Part shown: positions 42,836 through 50,925 of the stretch, one piece after another
Layout of the letters: every line of letters begins with the position of its first letter
How positions within the stretch are numbered: position 1 is the first letter of the stretch
From: Bradyrhizobium betae
GTDB lineage: Bacteria; Pseudomonadota; Alphaproteobacteria; Rhizobiales; Xanthobacteraceae
NCBI RefSeq assembly: GCF_008932115.1
Contig: NZ_CP044543.1
Coordinates: 1,240,001 to 1,304,000, forward strand
Reading direction: 5' to 3'
DNA: 64,000 nucleotides
Program-made: the position numbers and the translations under genes
Notes under the pieces: model-generated
Seen by the model: the letters and a program-made list of their open reading frames with translations, nothing else
Database searches by the model: none
What the model was told of the DNA's origin: nothing

Positions 42836-43837
42836 TCAGTTCATCTTGACGTCGAGTTCCTTGGCGACGAGATCGAGCACTTCCTGCCCGACCCGGCCCT
42901 TCGCCCATGTATACGTCGGCCGCATCGCTTCCTGCCACGCTTTGCGGTCGGCGTCAGTCAGATAATGCAGCTTGGTCTTGCCCGCCTTCTTGATCTCGGC
43001 CAGCGCGTCCTCGTTCTCCTGGTGCGCGATCAGGTTGGTGTAGTCGGTCGCCTCGTTCATCGCCTTCTCGACCTGGGCACGGATGTCGGGCGGCAGGCCG
43101 GACCAGAATTTCGAGTTGACGATGACCGCGTATTGCAGATGCGCGTGATAGGACACGGTGATGTCCTTCTGCACCTCGTAGAACTTCTGCGTCAGGTAGT
43201 TGGACGCGGTGTTCTCGCAGCCGTCGACCACGCCGGTCTGCAGCGCCTGGTAGACTTCCGAGAACGCCATGATCTGCGGGATCGACCCCATCAGGCGGAA
43301 ATATTGGTCGGCGATCTTCGATCCGGAGATGCGGAATTTAAGGCCCTTGAAGTCCTCCGGCTTCGTCAGCGGACGGTTCGACGACACCATGTGGAAGCCG
43401 TTGTCCCAATAGCCGAGCCCGGTGATGCCCTTGGCCTCCAGCTTCTGGAACAGCCACTTGCCGATCGTGCCCTTCATCGCGCTGGAATAGGTCGCGTCGT
43501 CCTTGAACAGCCAGGGCAGGTCGAGCGCCTCGAATTCCTTGATGCCGAGCGGCGCGAACTTCGCGGTCGAGGGCGCCAGCATCTGCACCGAGCCGAGCTG
43601 GAGCGCCTCGATCTCCTCCTTGTCCTTGTAGAGCGAGGAGTTCGGATAGACTTCGATCTTGACCTTGCCGTCGGTATACTTCTCGGCGAGTTCCTTGAAT
43701 TTCAGCGCGCCCTTGCCCTTCGGCGTGTCGTTGGCGACGACGTGGCTGAACTTGATGACGATCGGGCTCTGAGCCTGGGCGATAGCAGGGACGAGAGCGA
43801 ACGCGGCCGCGGCGACCGCAAGAAGCAGCTTGCGCAT
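42836..43837 (-). CDS. dctP: TRAP transporter solute-binding protein (DctP)
   Basis: This 333-residue protein starts at the ATG at 43835-43837 behind GGGGAGG. A signal peptide (about 1-22, ending AIAQAQ) is followed by the DctP fold. GALKFKELAEKYTDGKVKIEVYPNSSLY and GSVQMLAPSTAKFAPLG are family elements. The carboxylate-binding arginine lies in FKGLKFRISGSKIADQYF, and FSEVYQALQTGVVDGCENTASNYL is the signature helix. It delivers its ligand to DctQM, encoded next. The ligand class cannot be told from sequence. Confidence 0.93.
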   Translation of the reverse strand: MRKLLLAVAAAAFALVPAIAQAQSPIVIKFSHVVANDTPKGKGALKFKELAEKYTDGKVKIEVYPNSSLYKDKEEIEALQLGSVQMLAPSTAKFAPLGIKEFEALDLPWLFKDDATYSSAMKGTIGKWLFQKLEAKGITGLGYWDNGFHMVSSNRPLTKPEDFKGLKFRISGSKIADQYFRLMGSIPQIMAFSEVYQALQTGVVDGCENTASNYLTQKFYEVQKDITVSYHAHLQYAVIVNSKFWSGLPPDIRAQVEKAMNEATDYTNLIAHQENEDALAEIKKAGKTKLHYLTDADRKAWQEAMRPTYTWAKGRVGQEVLDLVAKELDVKMN

Positions 43838-43966
43838 GAAGGACCTCCCCAATACCCCCTGAAAACCGGGTCTTTTTTGTTTTACGCCGTCAGTAGTGGC
43901 AGCAATCCACCACCCGAACAACTAGACCTAAGCCCAATTTGCCGCAGGCAGGCTATCTTGACGGCC

Positions 43967-43980
43967 GTTGCATACGCAAC
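43967..43980. promoter_or_regulatory. possible operator upstream of the TRAP operon
   Basis: GTTGC-ATAC-GCAAC is a perfect 5-bp inverted repeat, about 130 bp upstream of dctP. Its core TTGCATACGCAA resembles GntR-type operators (TTGTATACAA). No GntR gene is adjacent, so the regulator is unknown. Confidence 0.35.
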
Positions 43981-44037
43981 CCGATGTCTGCGTCCCTTCC
44001 GGGCAGCGAGCGCTTATATCGCATTGCGGCAGTCGCA

Positions 44038-44808
44038 TCAGCCCTTGCGCTGGGCAACCATGAACAGGCGCCGGAACGGGAACAGCGTCTGCCCCGCTTC
44101 ATTCTTCGGATAGGCCTTTGCAACGCGCATCCCATAGGCGGCCTCGAAGGCGGCCTTTTCCTCGCCCTGCAGGATGTCGAGATAGCGCGTCAGCCAGGTC
44201 CCCTTGGTCCATTCCTTCACGGGGTTCTCGCCTTCAAGCACCTGGAGATATTCGGTCTCCCAGATGTCGACGTTCTGCGAGAGCGGCGCAAGAAGGTCGT
44301 GATAGAAGGCCGGCCCCTCGACCGGCGGCGGGGTGACGAGATGTTCGACCTTGGACCGCCAGGGACCGTTCAGTGCGGTCTCGCCGATCAGCACATGCGA
44401 GGGCGCAAGGAAGTTGCGCGGCATCTGCACCGCGAGCACGCCGCCGGGCGTCACCGTCTCCATCACCGACGGAAACAGTGCCGCATGATTGGGCAGCCAG
44501 TGCAGTGCGGCATTGGAATAGACGACGTCATATTGCTTGCCGGGACGCCAATGGCCGAGGTCTTCATGTGACCATTCCACGTCCGGCGCAGCCTTGCGGC
44601 CGGCGGCAACCATCTCGGCCGAGCCCTCGACACCGGTGACGTTCGCATCCGGCCAGCGTTCCTTGATCAGCCTGGTGACGTTGCCGGCGCCGGCGCCGAG
44701 GTCGGCGATCGTGCGCGGGCCGAAATCCGGAATCCGCATCAAGAGATCGACAGCGGGCCGGAGCCGGTGGCCGGAGAACTTCAGATATTGCTGCGGATCC
44801 CAGACCAT
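44038..44808 (-). CDS. tam: SAM-dependent methyltransferase, trans-aconitate 2-methyltransferase type
   Basis: This 256-residue protein starts MVWDPQQYLKFSGHRLRPAVDLL, the opening typical of Tam. It has the SAM motif IADLGAGAGNVTRLI, then VEGSAEMVAAGRK, SHEDLGHWRPGKQYDVVYSNAALHWLPNH and PGGVLAVQMPRNF. Tam methylates trans-aconitate, an inhibitor of aconitase formed spontaneously. It is divergent from the SDR gene. The assignment to Tam rests on the N- and C-terminal patterns (LFPFRRLFMVAQRKG). Confidence 0.88.
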   Translation of the reverse strand: MVWDPQQYLKFSGHRLRPAVDLLMRIPDFGPRTIADLGAGAGNVTRLIKERWPDANVTGVEGSAEMVAAGRKAAPDVEWSHEDLGHWRPGKQYDVVYSNAALHWLPNHAALFPSVMETVTPGGVLAVQMPRNFLAPSHVLIGETALNGPWRSKVEHLVTPPPVEGPAFYHDLLAPLSQNVDIWETEYLQVLEGENPVKEWTKGTWLTRYLDILQGEEKAAFEAAYGMRVAKAYPKNEAGQTLFPFRRLFMVAQRKG

Positions 44809-44964
44809 CGTTCTGCGCCTTTTCTTTTTCGTGTTTCCTTCGGAACAGCTCTTGGTTACCACTGCTCGTCCCGGTCGGGCAAATCGCCGCACCCGGGGCA
44901 GGCAGGAAACGAACAGCAAACGAACACCAAAAATCAAAAGACCAAAACAAGAAGGCGTGTGACC

Positions 44965-45708
44965 ATGGACCTCGGGCTCAAATCGAAAACCGCTGTCGTG
45001 ACAGGCGCGAGCATCGGCATCGGCCGCGCCATCGCCAAGGGCCTGGCGGCCGAAGGCGTGCGCGTCGTCGGCGTGGCGCGGCGGACTGACCTGCTTGCCG
45101 AGCTGGTGAAGGAGGTTGGCGGCGGCTTGATCACGCCGCTCGCGCAGGACGTGATGGCCAGGGATGCCGCGGAGAACATCGCGGCCTTCGCGCTGAAACA
45201 GCTCGGCCATGTCGACATCCTCGTCAACAATGCCGGCGGCAGCCGCCCGCTGCCGGTCGACGCCCCCGACAGCAAATGGGACGAGGCGATCGCGCTGAAT
45301 TTCACCAGCTACCGCCGCATCGCGCATGCGCTGCTGCCGCAGATGATCGCACGCAAATGGGGCCGCATCGTCAACATCACCGGCAAGTCCGAGCCGGAAG
45401 GCCTCAACGCCGCCTTCGCCGCCAAGGCCGCCGTGCACGCCTGGGCCAAAGGCCTGTCGCGCGAAATCGGCGAGCACGGCATCACCATCAACTGCATCCC
45501 GCCCGGCCGCATCATGAGCGAGCAGATCCGCCGCAACTACCCCGAGGACTATCGCGAGCGTTTTGCCGAGGAGGAAATCCCGGTCGGCTATTGGGGCGAG
45601 CCGGAAGACCTCGCGGCGCTCGCGGTGTTTCTGGCATCTCCGGTGGCAAGGTACATCACCGGGACGGTGATCCCGGTGGATGGGGGCCTGCGGAGGTATC
45701 AGTTCTAG
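44965..45708 (+). CDS. SDR-fold protein without the canonical catalytic tyrosine
   Basis: This is a 247-residue protein from the ATG at 44965 behind GAAGG. The Rossmann start TGASIGIGRAIAKGLAAEG, the NNAG motif (LVNNAGGSRP) and the C-terminal ITGTVIPVDGGLRR mark a classical short-chain dehydrogenase. Where these enzymes have Y-x-x-x-K, the sequence reads LNAAFAAKAAVHAW. The lysine is kept, but the tyrosine position holds alanine with phenylalanine beside it. The serine element GKSEPEG is also shifted. The protein may bind NAD(P) yet use another mechanism, or act non-catalytically. It is divergent from tam. Confidence 0.88.
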   Translation: MDLGLKSKTAVVTGASIGIGRAIAKGLAAEGVRVVGVARRTDLLAELVKEVGGGLITPLAQDVMARDAAENIAAFALKQLGHVDILVNNAGGSRPLPVDAPDSKWDEAIALNFTSYRRIAHALLPQMIARKWGRIVNITGKSEPEGLNAAFAAKAAVHAWAKGLSREIGEHGITINCIPPGRIMSEQIRRNYPEDYRERFAEEEIPVGYWGEPEDLAALAVFLASPVARYITGTVIPVDGGLRRYQF

Positions 45709-45868
45709 AGCTGGCGACAAGCTACGTCGCCGGTCGTCAAGCCGGCAGCTCCGGTTGATCCGGCCAAGCGGTTGATGGTAACTACGCAGACCGGTACACG
45801 CCCGGCTGTCGATCAGCGCAGCGCATTTCAGTGTTTGGCGCCGCGCTTCGTCTGAATCCCTGTGCGGG

Positions 45869-46678
45869 ATGGCGACCAATTTGGGGAACGGCAAAGAATT
45901 GGGTACTGAGCGTCGTTCGCCGATGCGTAATCGCGGTCGCGAACGGCTTCATCTCCTGCTCGACGCCACCGCCGACCTGCTCGCCGAAAGGCTCGACGAG
46001 GATATCAGCCTCGCCCAGATCGCCGAGCGGGCAGATGTGCCTCTCGCCTCGGTCTATCACTTCTTTCCGAACCGGGGTGCGGCCTTTGTCGCCCTGGCGC
46101 AACGCTACCACGCCGAGATCGCGGCGCGCGCTAAGGCACCCGTTCACCCTCCTCCCCCGACCTGGCAGCATTACATCGCCAACAGCCAGAAGGCCGGCGC
46201 GGCGCATCTGAACCGCAATCCCGCTGCGCTACGCCTCTTCATGGGCGCCGGCGTCAGTGTCGAGGTCAGAAACACGGATCTGAGCGGCAACGCCGCACTC
46301 GCAAAGCAGCGCACCGCCTATCTGCGTGCGACCTTCGAGATGCCCAGGGTGCCGGATCTGGAGAAATGGGTCGCGGTGTCGATCGCGCTCGTGGATGGAG
46401 TCTGGGCGCTGTCCTACAGCCTCCATCGATCCATCACGCCGGAATATCTCGAGGAATCGACCAATTGGCTCGCATGGTCCGAATTCCTCTACCCCTTCAA
46501 CATGTCGAGCCATCCGGCGGCGAGCGTGCCCTGCGGCATGACCCGCGCCGGCCTGCCCGTCGGCCTGCAGATCGTCAGCCGTCGCTTCGACGATCTCGGT
46601 GTCCTGCAGGCAGCCGCGGCCTTCGAGGCTGCGATGCCGTGGCGACAGCGTCGTCCCGAGATTGCGCTGGCGAGCTAG
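45869..46678 (+). CDS. chimeric protein: TetR-type regulator fused to an amidase C-terminus
   Basis: This 269-residue protein has a TetR HTH at about residues 24-75 (LLDATADLLAERL, ISLAQIAERADVPLASVYHFFPNRGAAFVAL) and a helical ligand domain to about residue 200. From about residue 200 (NWLAWSEFLYPFNMSS) it changes to the C-terminus of an amidase-signature enzyme: PAASVPCGMTRAGLPVGLQIVSRRFDDLGVLQAAAAFEAAMPW. The amidase catalytic Ser-Ser-Lys is absent. A deletion probably joined two neighbouring genes. DNA binding may persist, while the C-terminal helix of the regulator is replaced. A later start at 45923 is possible. Confidence 0.8.
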   Translation: MATNLGNGKELGTERRSPMRNRGRERLHLLLDATADLLAERLDEDISLAQIAERADVPLASVYHFFPNRGAAFVALAQRYHAEIAARAKAPVHPPPPTWQHYIANSQKAGAAHLNRNPAALRLFMGAGVSVEVRNTDLSGNAALAKQRTAYLRATFEMPRVPDLEKWVAVSIALVDGVWALSYSLHRSITPEYLEESTNWLAWSEFLYPFNMSSHPAASVPCGMTRAGLPVGLQIVSRRFDDLGVLQAAAAFEAAMPWRQRRPEIALAS

Positions 46679-46679
46679 A

Positions 46680-46730
46680 TAGAGCGTTTTCGAGCGAAGT
46701 GGACACCGGTTCGCGTGAAGAAAACGCGAA
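46680..46730. repeat. short interspersed repeat
   Basis: GCGTTTTC (46684-46691) and GAAAACGC (46720-46727) are perfect inverted ends around a 28-base core containing GAAGTGGACACCGGTTCGCG. This small element recurs in Bradyrhizobium intergenic DNA. It follows the chimeric regulator stop by a few bases. Confidence 0.6.
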
Positions 46731-46774
46731 GACCTTCGCATCGAAGCGCGGCCCCAAATCCGACAGGACAATCC

Positions 46775-48049
46775 ATGAAGAGAAATTCGAAAGACTCGGA
46801 GCTGCGCGAACGCGCACGGCAGGTGATCCCCAAGGGCATGTACGGTCACGAGTCGGTCGCCCTGCTATCGGAGGGTTATCCGCAGTTCTTCTCGCGCGCC
46901 GAAGGCGCCTATCTCTGGGATTGCGACGACAACCGCTACGTCGACTACATGTGTGCGTTCGGTCCGAACCTGCTCGGCTACCGGCACCGCGGTGTCGAGG
47001 ACGCCGCGCGCGCCCAGGCCGCGATGGGAGACACCATGACCGGCCCGTCCGAAGCCATGGTCGTGCTTGCGGAAGATCTCGTGTCGATGATCGGCCATGC
47101 GGCCTGGGCGATGTTCTGCAAGAACGGCAGCGATGCGACCTCGATGGCGATGGTCACGGCACGGGCCTATCGGGATCGCCGTAAGATTCTGGTCGCGAAG
47201 GGCACCTATCACGGCGCCGCCCCCTGGAACACGCCCAACATCAAGGGCATCACGGCGGAGGACCGGGCCCACATCATCTACTTCAACTACAACGACCTCG
47301 ACAGTGCCGCGGACGCGTTCCGCAAGGCTGACGGCGACGTCGCCGGCGTGTTCGCGACGCCATTCCGTCATGAGACTTTCAACGACCAATATGCGCCCTC
47401 GGCCGAATACGCGCTTGGACTGCGGAAGCTCTGCGATGACGCAGACGCGTTGCTGATCCTCGACGAGGTGCGCACCGGCTTTCGCCTCGCACGCGACTGC
47501 AGCTGGTCCGTGCACGGCGTGCAGCCCGACCTCAGCGCATGGGGCAAGGTACTTGCCAACGGCTACCCGATCTCGGCGCTCGTCGGCTCGGAGAAGGCGC
47601 GCAGCGCCGCGTCCAGCATCTACGTGACAGGGTCCTTCTGGTTCTCCGCCATGCCGATGGCGGCGGCGATCGCGACCCTGCGCGAGATCCGGACGAGCGA
47701 TTATCTGGAGCGGATCGTCGCCAATTCCGCGCGGCTGCGAGCCGGCATCGCGGCGCAAGCCGCCGCACACGATATTCCCGTTCGCCAGACCGGGCCGTCG
47801 CAGATGCCGCAAATCCTGTTCGACGACGATCCGGATATGCGGAAGGGTTACTTCTGGGCCGGCTCTGCGGTTCGATCGGGGGCCTACCTTCACCCCTATC
47901 ACAACATGTTCTTCAACGCCGCCCTGACGCCTGATGACATCGACAACACGCTCGACATCACAGACCGGGCCTTCGCCGAACTGAAGAAGCAGCTACCCTC
48001 CCTGCCCGCCCAATCGAACGTGCTTCTGCTGCAACGTCTTGGACGGTGA
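46775..48049 (+). CDS. class III PLP-dependent aminotransferase, glutamate-1-semialdehyde aminomutase-like
   Basis: This 424-residue protein starts at the ATG at 46775 behind AGGA. Landmarks are GAYLWDCDDNRYVDYMCAFGPNLLGY, the PLP phosphate segment FCKNGSDATSMAM, AKGTYHGAAPWN, the cofactor aspartate in LLILDEVRTGFRL, and the Schiff-base lysine in LSAWGKVLANGYPISAL. The pattern is that of HemL-like aminomutases, but the sequence is divergent (VTGSFWFSAMPMAAAIATL). An accessory amino-acid-metabolism role is more likely than haem synthesis. It lies next to the TetR-amidase chimera. Confidence 0.88.
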   Translation: MKRNSKDSELRERARQVIPKGMYGHESVALLSEGYPQFFSRAEGAYLWDCDDNRYVDYMCAFGPNLLGYRHRGVEDAARAQAAMGDTMTGPSEAMVVLAEDLVSMIGHAAWAMFCKNGSDATSMAMVTARAYRDRRKILVAKGTYHGAAPWNTPNIKGITAEDRAHIIYFNYNDLDSAADAFRKADGDVAGVFATPFRHETFNDQYAPSAEYALGLRKLCDDADALLILDEVRTGFRLARDCSWSVHGVQPDLSAWGKVLANGYPISALVGSEKARSAASSIYVTGSFWFSAMPMAAAIATLREIRTSDYLERIVANSARLRAGIAAQAAAHDIPVRQTGPSQMPQILFDDDPDMRKGYFWAGSAVRSGAYLHPYHNMFFNAALTPDDIDNTLDITDRAFAELKKQLPSLPAQSNVLLLQRLGR

Positions 48050-48297
48050 ACTCGAGCTGTGAAGTCGATGGGATGAGTTCTGCATCGGCCAACCGGGGGA
48101 CATAGCCGCCGTCGTGTTTCTCACGGGCCAGTGTTGCATCTTGCCAGTGTTTTGCCCGACGGGTCAACGTCGCGGTGGCCGCCAGTATCCTCGCGGCACG
48201 GCAAGAAAATCCCTTATCGATCAAGGGGCCTTCTACTGTGCATGGGGTTGTTTTCGCCGTCTTGTCTTGAGCCCACGAAAAAAATAGCGAAACCTCC

Positions 48298-49359
48298 TCA
48301 CTCCGCCTGAAGGATCGCCGCGATCGCGGCCCCCGCCGCGATGGTGCCGAGCTTGCCACCGACGTCGCGCGTCGCCCTGCCGTCGCGAAGCGCCTTCGCC
48401 ACCGCCGCCTCGATCGCATGGGCAGCCTCCTCGTAACGCACCGCGCCGGTCTTCTCGCCGTGCCAGGCCAGCAGCAGCGCGGTCGACAGGATCAACGATA
48501 CCGGGTTGGCAACGTCTTGGCCGGCAATGTCAGGCGCCGAGCCGTGCGCGGCCTGGGCCATCGCATAGCGGTCGCCGACATTGAGCGAGCCGCCGAGGCC
48601 GAGGCTGCCTGACAGCTCCGCGGTGAGATCGGACAGGATGTCGCCGAACATGTTGGTGGCGACGATGACGTCGAACCGATCCGGGCTCCGCACCACATGC
48701 GCCATCATGGCGTCGACGAGGATGTCGTCGACGCTGAGGCCAGGATAGTCCATGGCCGCGGCGCGGCAGATTTCGAGGAACATGCCGTCGCCGATTTTGA
48801 GCACATTGGCCTTGTGCACGATGGTGAGATGCTTGCGCCGCTTCATCGCCAGACGGCAGGCGGCATGCGCGATGCGCTCGCAGCACAGACGCGTGATCCG
48901 GCGCAGCGAGATCACGACGTCGGGCGTGACCAGCATCTCACCATTGCCCTGCTCCATGTTGCGGTCGGCGTAAAACCCCTCCGTGTTCTCGCGCACCACG
49001 ACGAGGTCGAATTCGCCGAGCCGGCCGGGCCGACCTGCATAGGTGCGCGCCGGCCTGACATTGGCGTAGAGGTCGAGGCTCTTGCGGAAGTGCCTGGACG
49101 GGTTGATCTCGCCATGCGCCTCGTTCTTGAAGTCGAAGGTCGCGGTCGGGCCGAGGATCAGGCCATCGGCGGCGCGGACGATGTCGAGCAGTTCGGGGCG
49201 CACGGTCGTGCCGAATTGCTTGAGGCTCGCATGGCCGACCGCGTGCTCCTCCAGCCGAAGGTTGAGCTGGAAGCGCTCGGAGGCCGCGCGCAGCACGCCC
49301 GATGTCGCGGTCGTGATCTCCGGTCCGATGCCGTCACCGGGCAGAACGACGAGTTGCAT
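48298..49359 (-). CDS. isopropylmalate/isocitrate-family dehydrogenase (second copy)
   Basis: This 353-residue protein starts at the ATG at 49357-49359. It shows the same family marks as the gene at 10468: MQLVVLPGDGIGPEI, RKSLDLYANVRPARTY, VVRENTEGFYADRN, KANVLKIGDGMFLEI, DDILVDAMMAHVVRSPDRFDVIVATNMFGDILSD and AHGSAPDIAGQDVANP. LYANVRPARTY is the substrate site. It is divergent from an MFS pump and has no leu genes nearby, so the substrate is probably a 2-hydroxy diacid other than isopropylmalate. Confidence 0.88.
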   Translation of the reverse strand: MQLVVLPGDGIGPEITTATSGVLRAASERFQLNLRLEEHAVGHASLKQFGTTVRPELLDIVRAADGLILGPTATFDFKNEAHGEINPSRHFRKSLDLYANVRPARTYAGRPGRLGEFDLVVVRENTEGFYADRNMEQGNGEMLVTPDVVISLRRITRLCCERIAHAACRLAMKRRKHLTIVHKANVLKIGDGMFLEICRAAAMDYPGLSVDDILVDAMMAHVVRSPDRFDVIVATNMFGDILSDLTAELSGSLGLGGSLNVGDRYAMAQAAHGSAPDIAGQDVANPVSLILSTALLLAWHGEKTGAVRYEEAAHAIEAAVAKALRDGRATRDVGGKLGTIAAGAAIAAILQAE

Positions 49360-49483
49360 GGCGAAACCTCCGGGATTGCAGCAGTTGGCCCGATCATACG
49401 CCGGCGCGGGGCCGGATCGCCCGGCCTTCGCGCATACACAGCATGCAAGCATATGCCTGTGGAAGCAGGCCTTGCCGTAGTAC

Positions 49484-50920
49484 ATGCCAAAGTCCGCTGT
49501 CGCCACGCCGCCGGAGCAACGCGCGAACGCAATGACAATCACGTTACCCGCCGCCGCGCGCGAGCCTGACCACACCGTTGCCGATGGCCTGCCGCCCGCG
49601 CAGCGGCGCTGGGCGATCGCCGCCATCTTCACCGCGCTGGCGATGGCCTCGCTCGACACCGCGATCGCCAACATCGCCCTGCCCGCCATTGCCGCCGACC
49701 TGCATGTCAGCCCGGAGCAGTCGGTCTGGGTGGTCAACGTCTACCAGATCGCGCTGGTGGCAACCCTGCTGCCGCTTGGGGCACTCGGCGAGATCGTCGG
49801 GCACCAGCGCATCTATCTCGGCGGCCTGATCCTGTTCACCATCGCCTCGCTGTTCTGCGCGGTGGCGTGGTCGCTCGACAGCTTGCTGGTCGCGCGCACG
49901 CTGCAGGGCCTCGGGGCCAGCGGCATCATGAGCGTCAACACGGCGCTGGTGCGCTTCGTCTATCCCGGACGGATGCTCGGCCGCGGCTTCGGCCACAACG
50001 CGCTGGTGGTCGCGACCGCGTTCACCTTCGGGCCGTCGGTCGCCTCGGCCATTCTCGCGCTCGGCCCATGGCCATGGCTGTTCGCCGTCAACATCCCGTT
50101 CGGCCTCGTCGCCACCGGCATCGGCTTTGCGATGCTGCCGAAGACGCCGCGCGCCGATCACGGCTTCGATTTTCTCGGCGCGCTGCTGGCGTCGGCCTGT
50201 CTCGGCCTGTTCATCACCGGCATCGGCAGCGCCGCGCACAATCTGTCGCCTGTTATCGTGGGCATCGAGCTGGTCGCGGCTCTCGTCCTCGGGTTCGTCC
50301 TGACGCGCCGCCATGCCGACCATCCGGCGCCGATGCTTCCGATCGACTTGTTCAGCCGGCCGATGTTCGCACTGTCCGCGGCGACCGCGGTGTGCTCGTT
50401 CGCGGTTCAAGGCCTCGCCTTCGTCTCGCTGCCGTTCTATTTCGAGGACGTGCTCGGGCGCTCGCAGGTCGAGACGGGCTTCTTCATGACGCCGTGGCCG
50501 CTGGTGGTCGGCATCATGGCGCCGATCGCCGGGCGCCTCTCGGACCGCTATGCCGTCGGCCTGCTCGGCGGCATCGGCCTCGTGCTGCTCGGCCTCGGCA
50601 TGGCGCTGCTCGCGATGCTTCCGACCAATCCAGCCATCCCCGACATCATCTGGCGGATGGTGATCTGCGGCATGGGCTTCGGCTTCTTCCAGGCGCCGAA
50701 CATGAAGGCGGTGATGTCGAGCGCACCGCCCCACCGCAGCGGCAGCGCGTCCGGCATCGTCGCCACCGCGCGCCTGACGGGACAGACGACGGGTGCCGCG
50801 CTCGCCGCGGCCTGCTTCGCGCTCGCAGGGCACGAGGGCGCAACGGTGGCGCTGGCGCTTGGCGCCGGCTTTGCCGCGCTCGGCAGCGTGATGAGCTTCC
50901 TGCGGCTGGCGGTGAAGTAA
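49484..50920 (+). CDS. MFS drug-resistance transporter, DHA2 (EmrB/QacA) type
   Basis: This 478-residue protein has 14 predicted membrane segments. The DHA2 motifs are IFTALAMASLDTAIANIALPAIAADL (motif D1), LPLGALGEIVGHQRIY (motif A) and LVARTLQGLGASGIMSVNTALVRFVYP. Motif C glycines lie in helix 5 (VATAFTFGPSVASAILAL), followed by the interface PWPWLFAVNIPFGLVA. It should export lipophilic compounds with protons. A later ATG at 49532 is possible. It ends 5 bp from the convergent radical SAM gene. Confidence 0.9.
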   Translation: MPKSAVATPPEQRANAMTITLPAAAREPDHTVADGLPPAQRRWAIAAIFTALAMASLDTAIANIALPAIAADLHVSPEQSVWVVNVYQIALVATLLPLGALGEIVGHQRIYLGGLILFTIASLFCAVAWSLDSLLVARTLQGLGASGIMSVNTALVRFVYPGRMLGRGFGHNALVVATAFTFGPSVASAILALGPWPWLFAVNIPFGLVATGIGFAMLPKTPRADHGFDFLGALLASACLGLFITGIGSAAHNLSPVIVGIELVAALVLGFVLTRRHADHPAPMLPIDLFSRPMFALSAATAVCSFAVQGLAFVSLPFYFEDVLGRSQVETGFFMTPWPLVVGIMAPIAGRLSDRYAVGLLGGIGLVLLGLGMALLAMLPTNPAIPDIIWRMVICGMGFGFFQAPNMKAVMSSAPPHRSGSASGIVATARLTGQTTGAALAAACFALAGHEGATVALALGAGFAALGSVMSFLRLAVK

Positions 50921-50925
50921 GGCCC

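Noticed and set aside
40709..44113. A very long plus-strand open frame opposite the TRAP genes
   Set aside because: It is antisense to three well-supported genes, has arginine/histidine/glutamine-rich low-complexity translation and no domain. It is a by-product of high GC.
48050..48297. Gap between the aminotransferase and the second dehydrogenase, examined for a small gene or RNA
   Set aside because: Open frames lack ribosome binding sites. A TTTTGCCCGACGGGTCAA stretch resembles a dispersed Bradyrhizobium motif but is too short to call.
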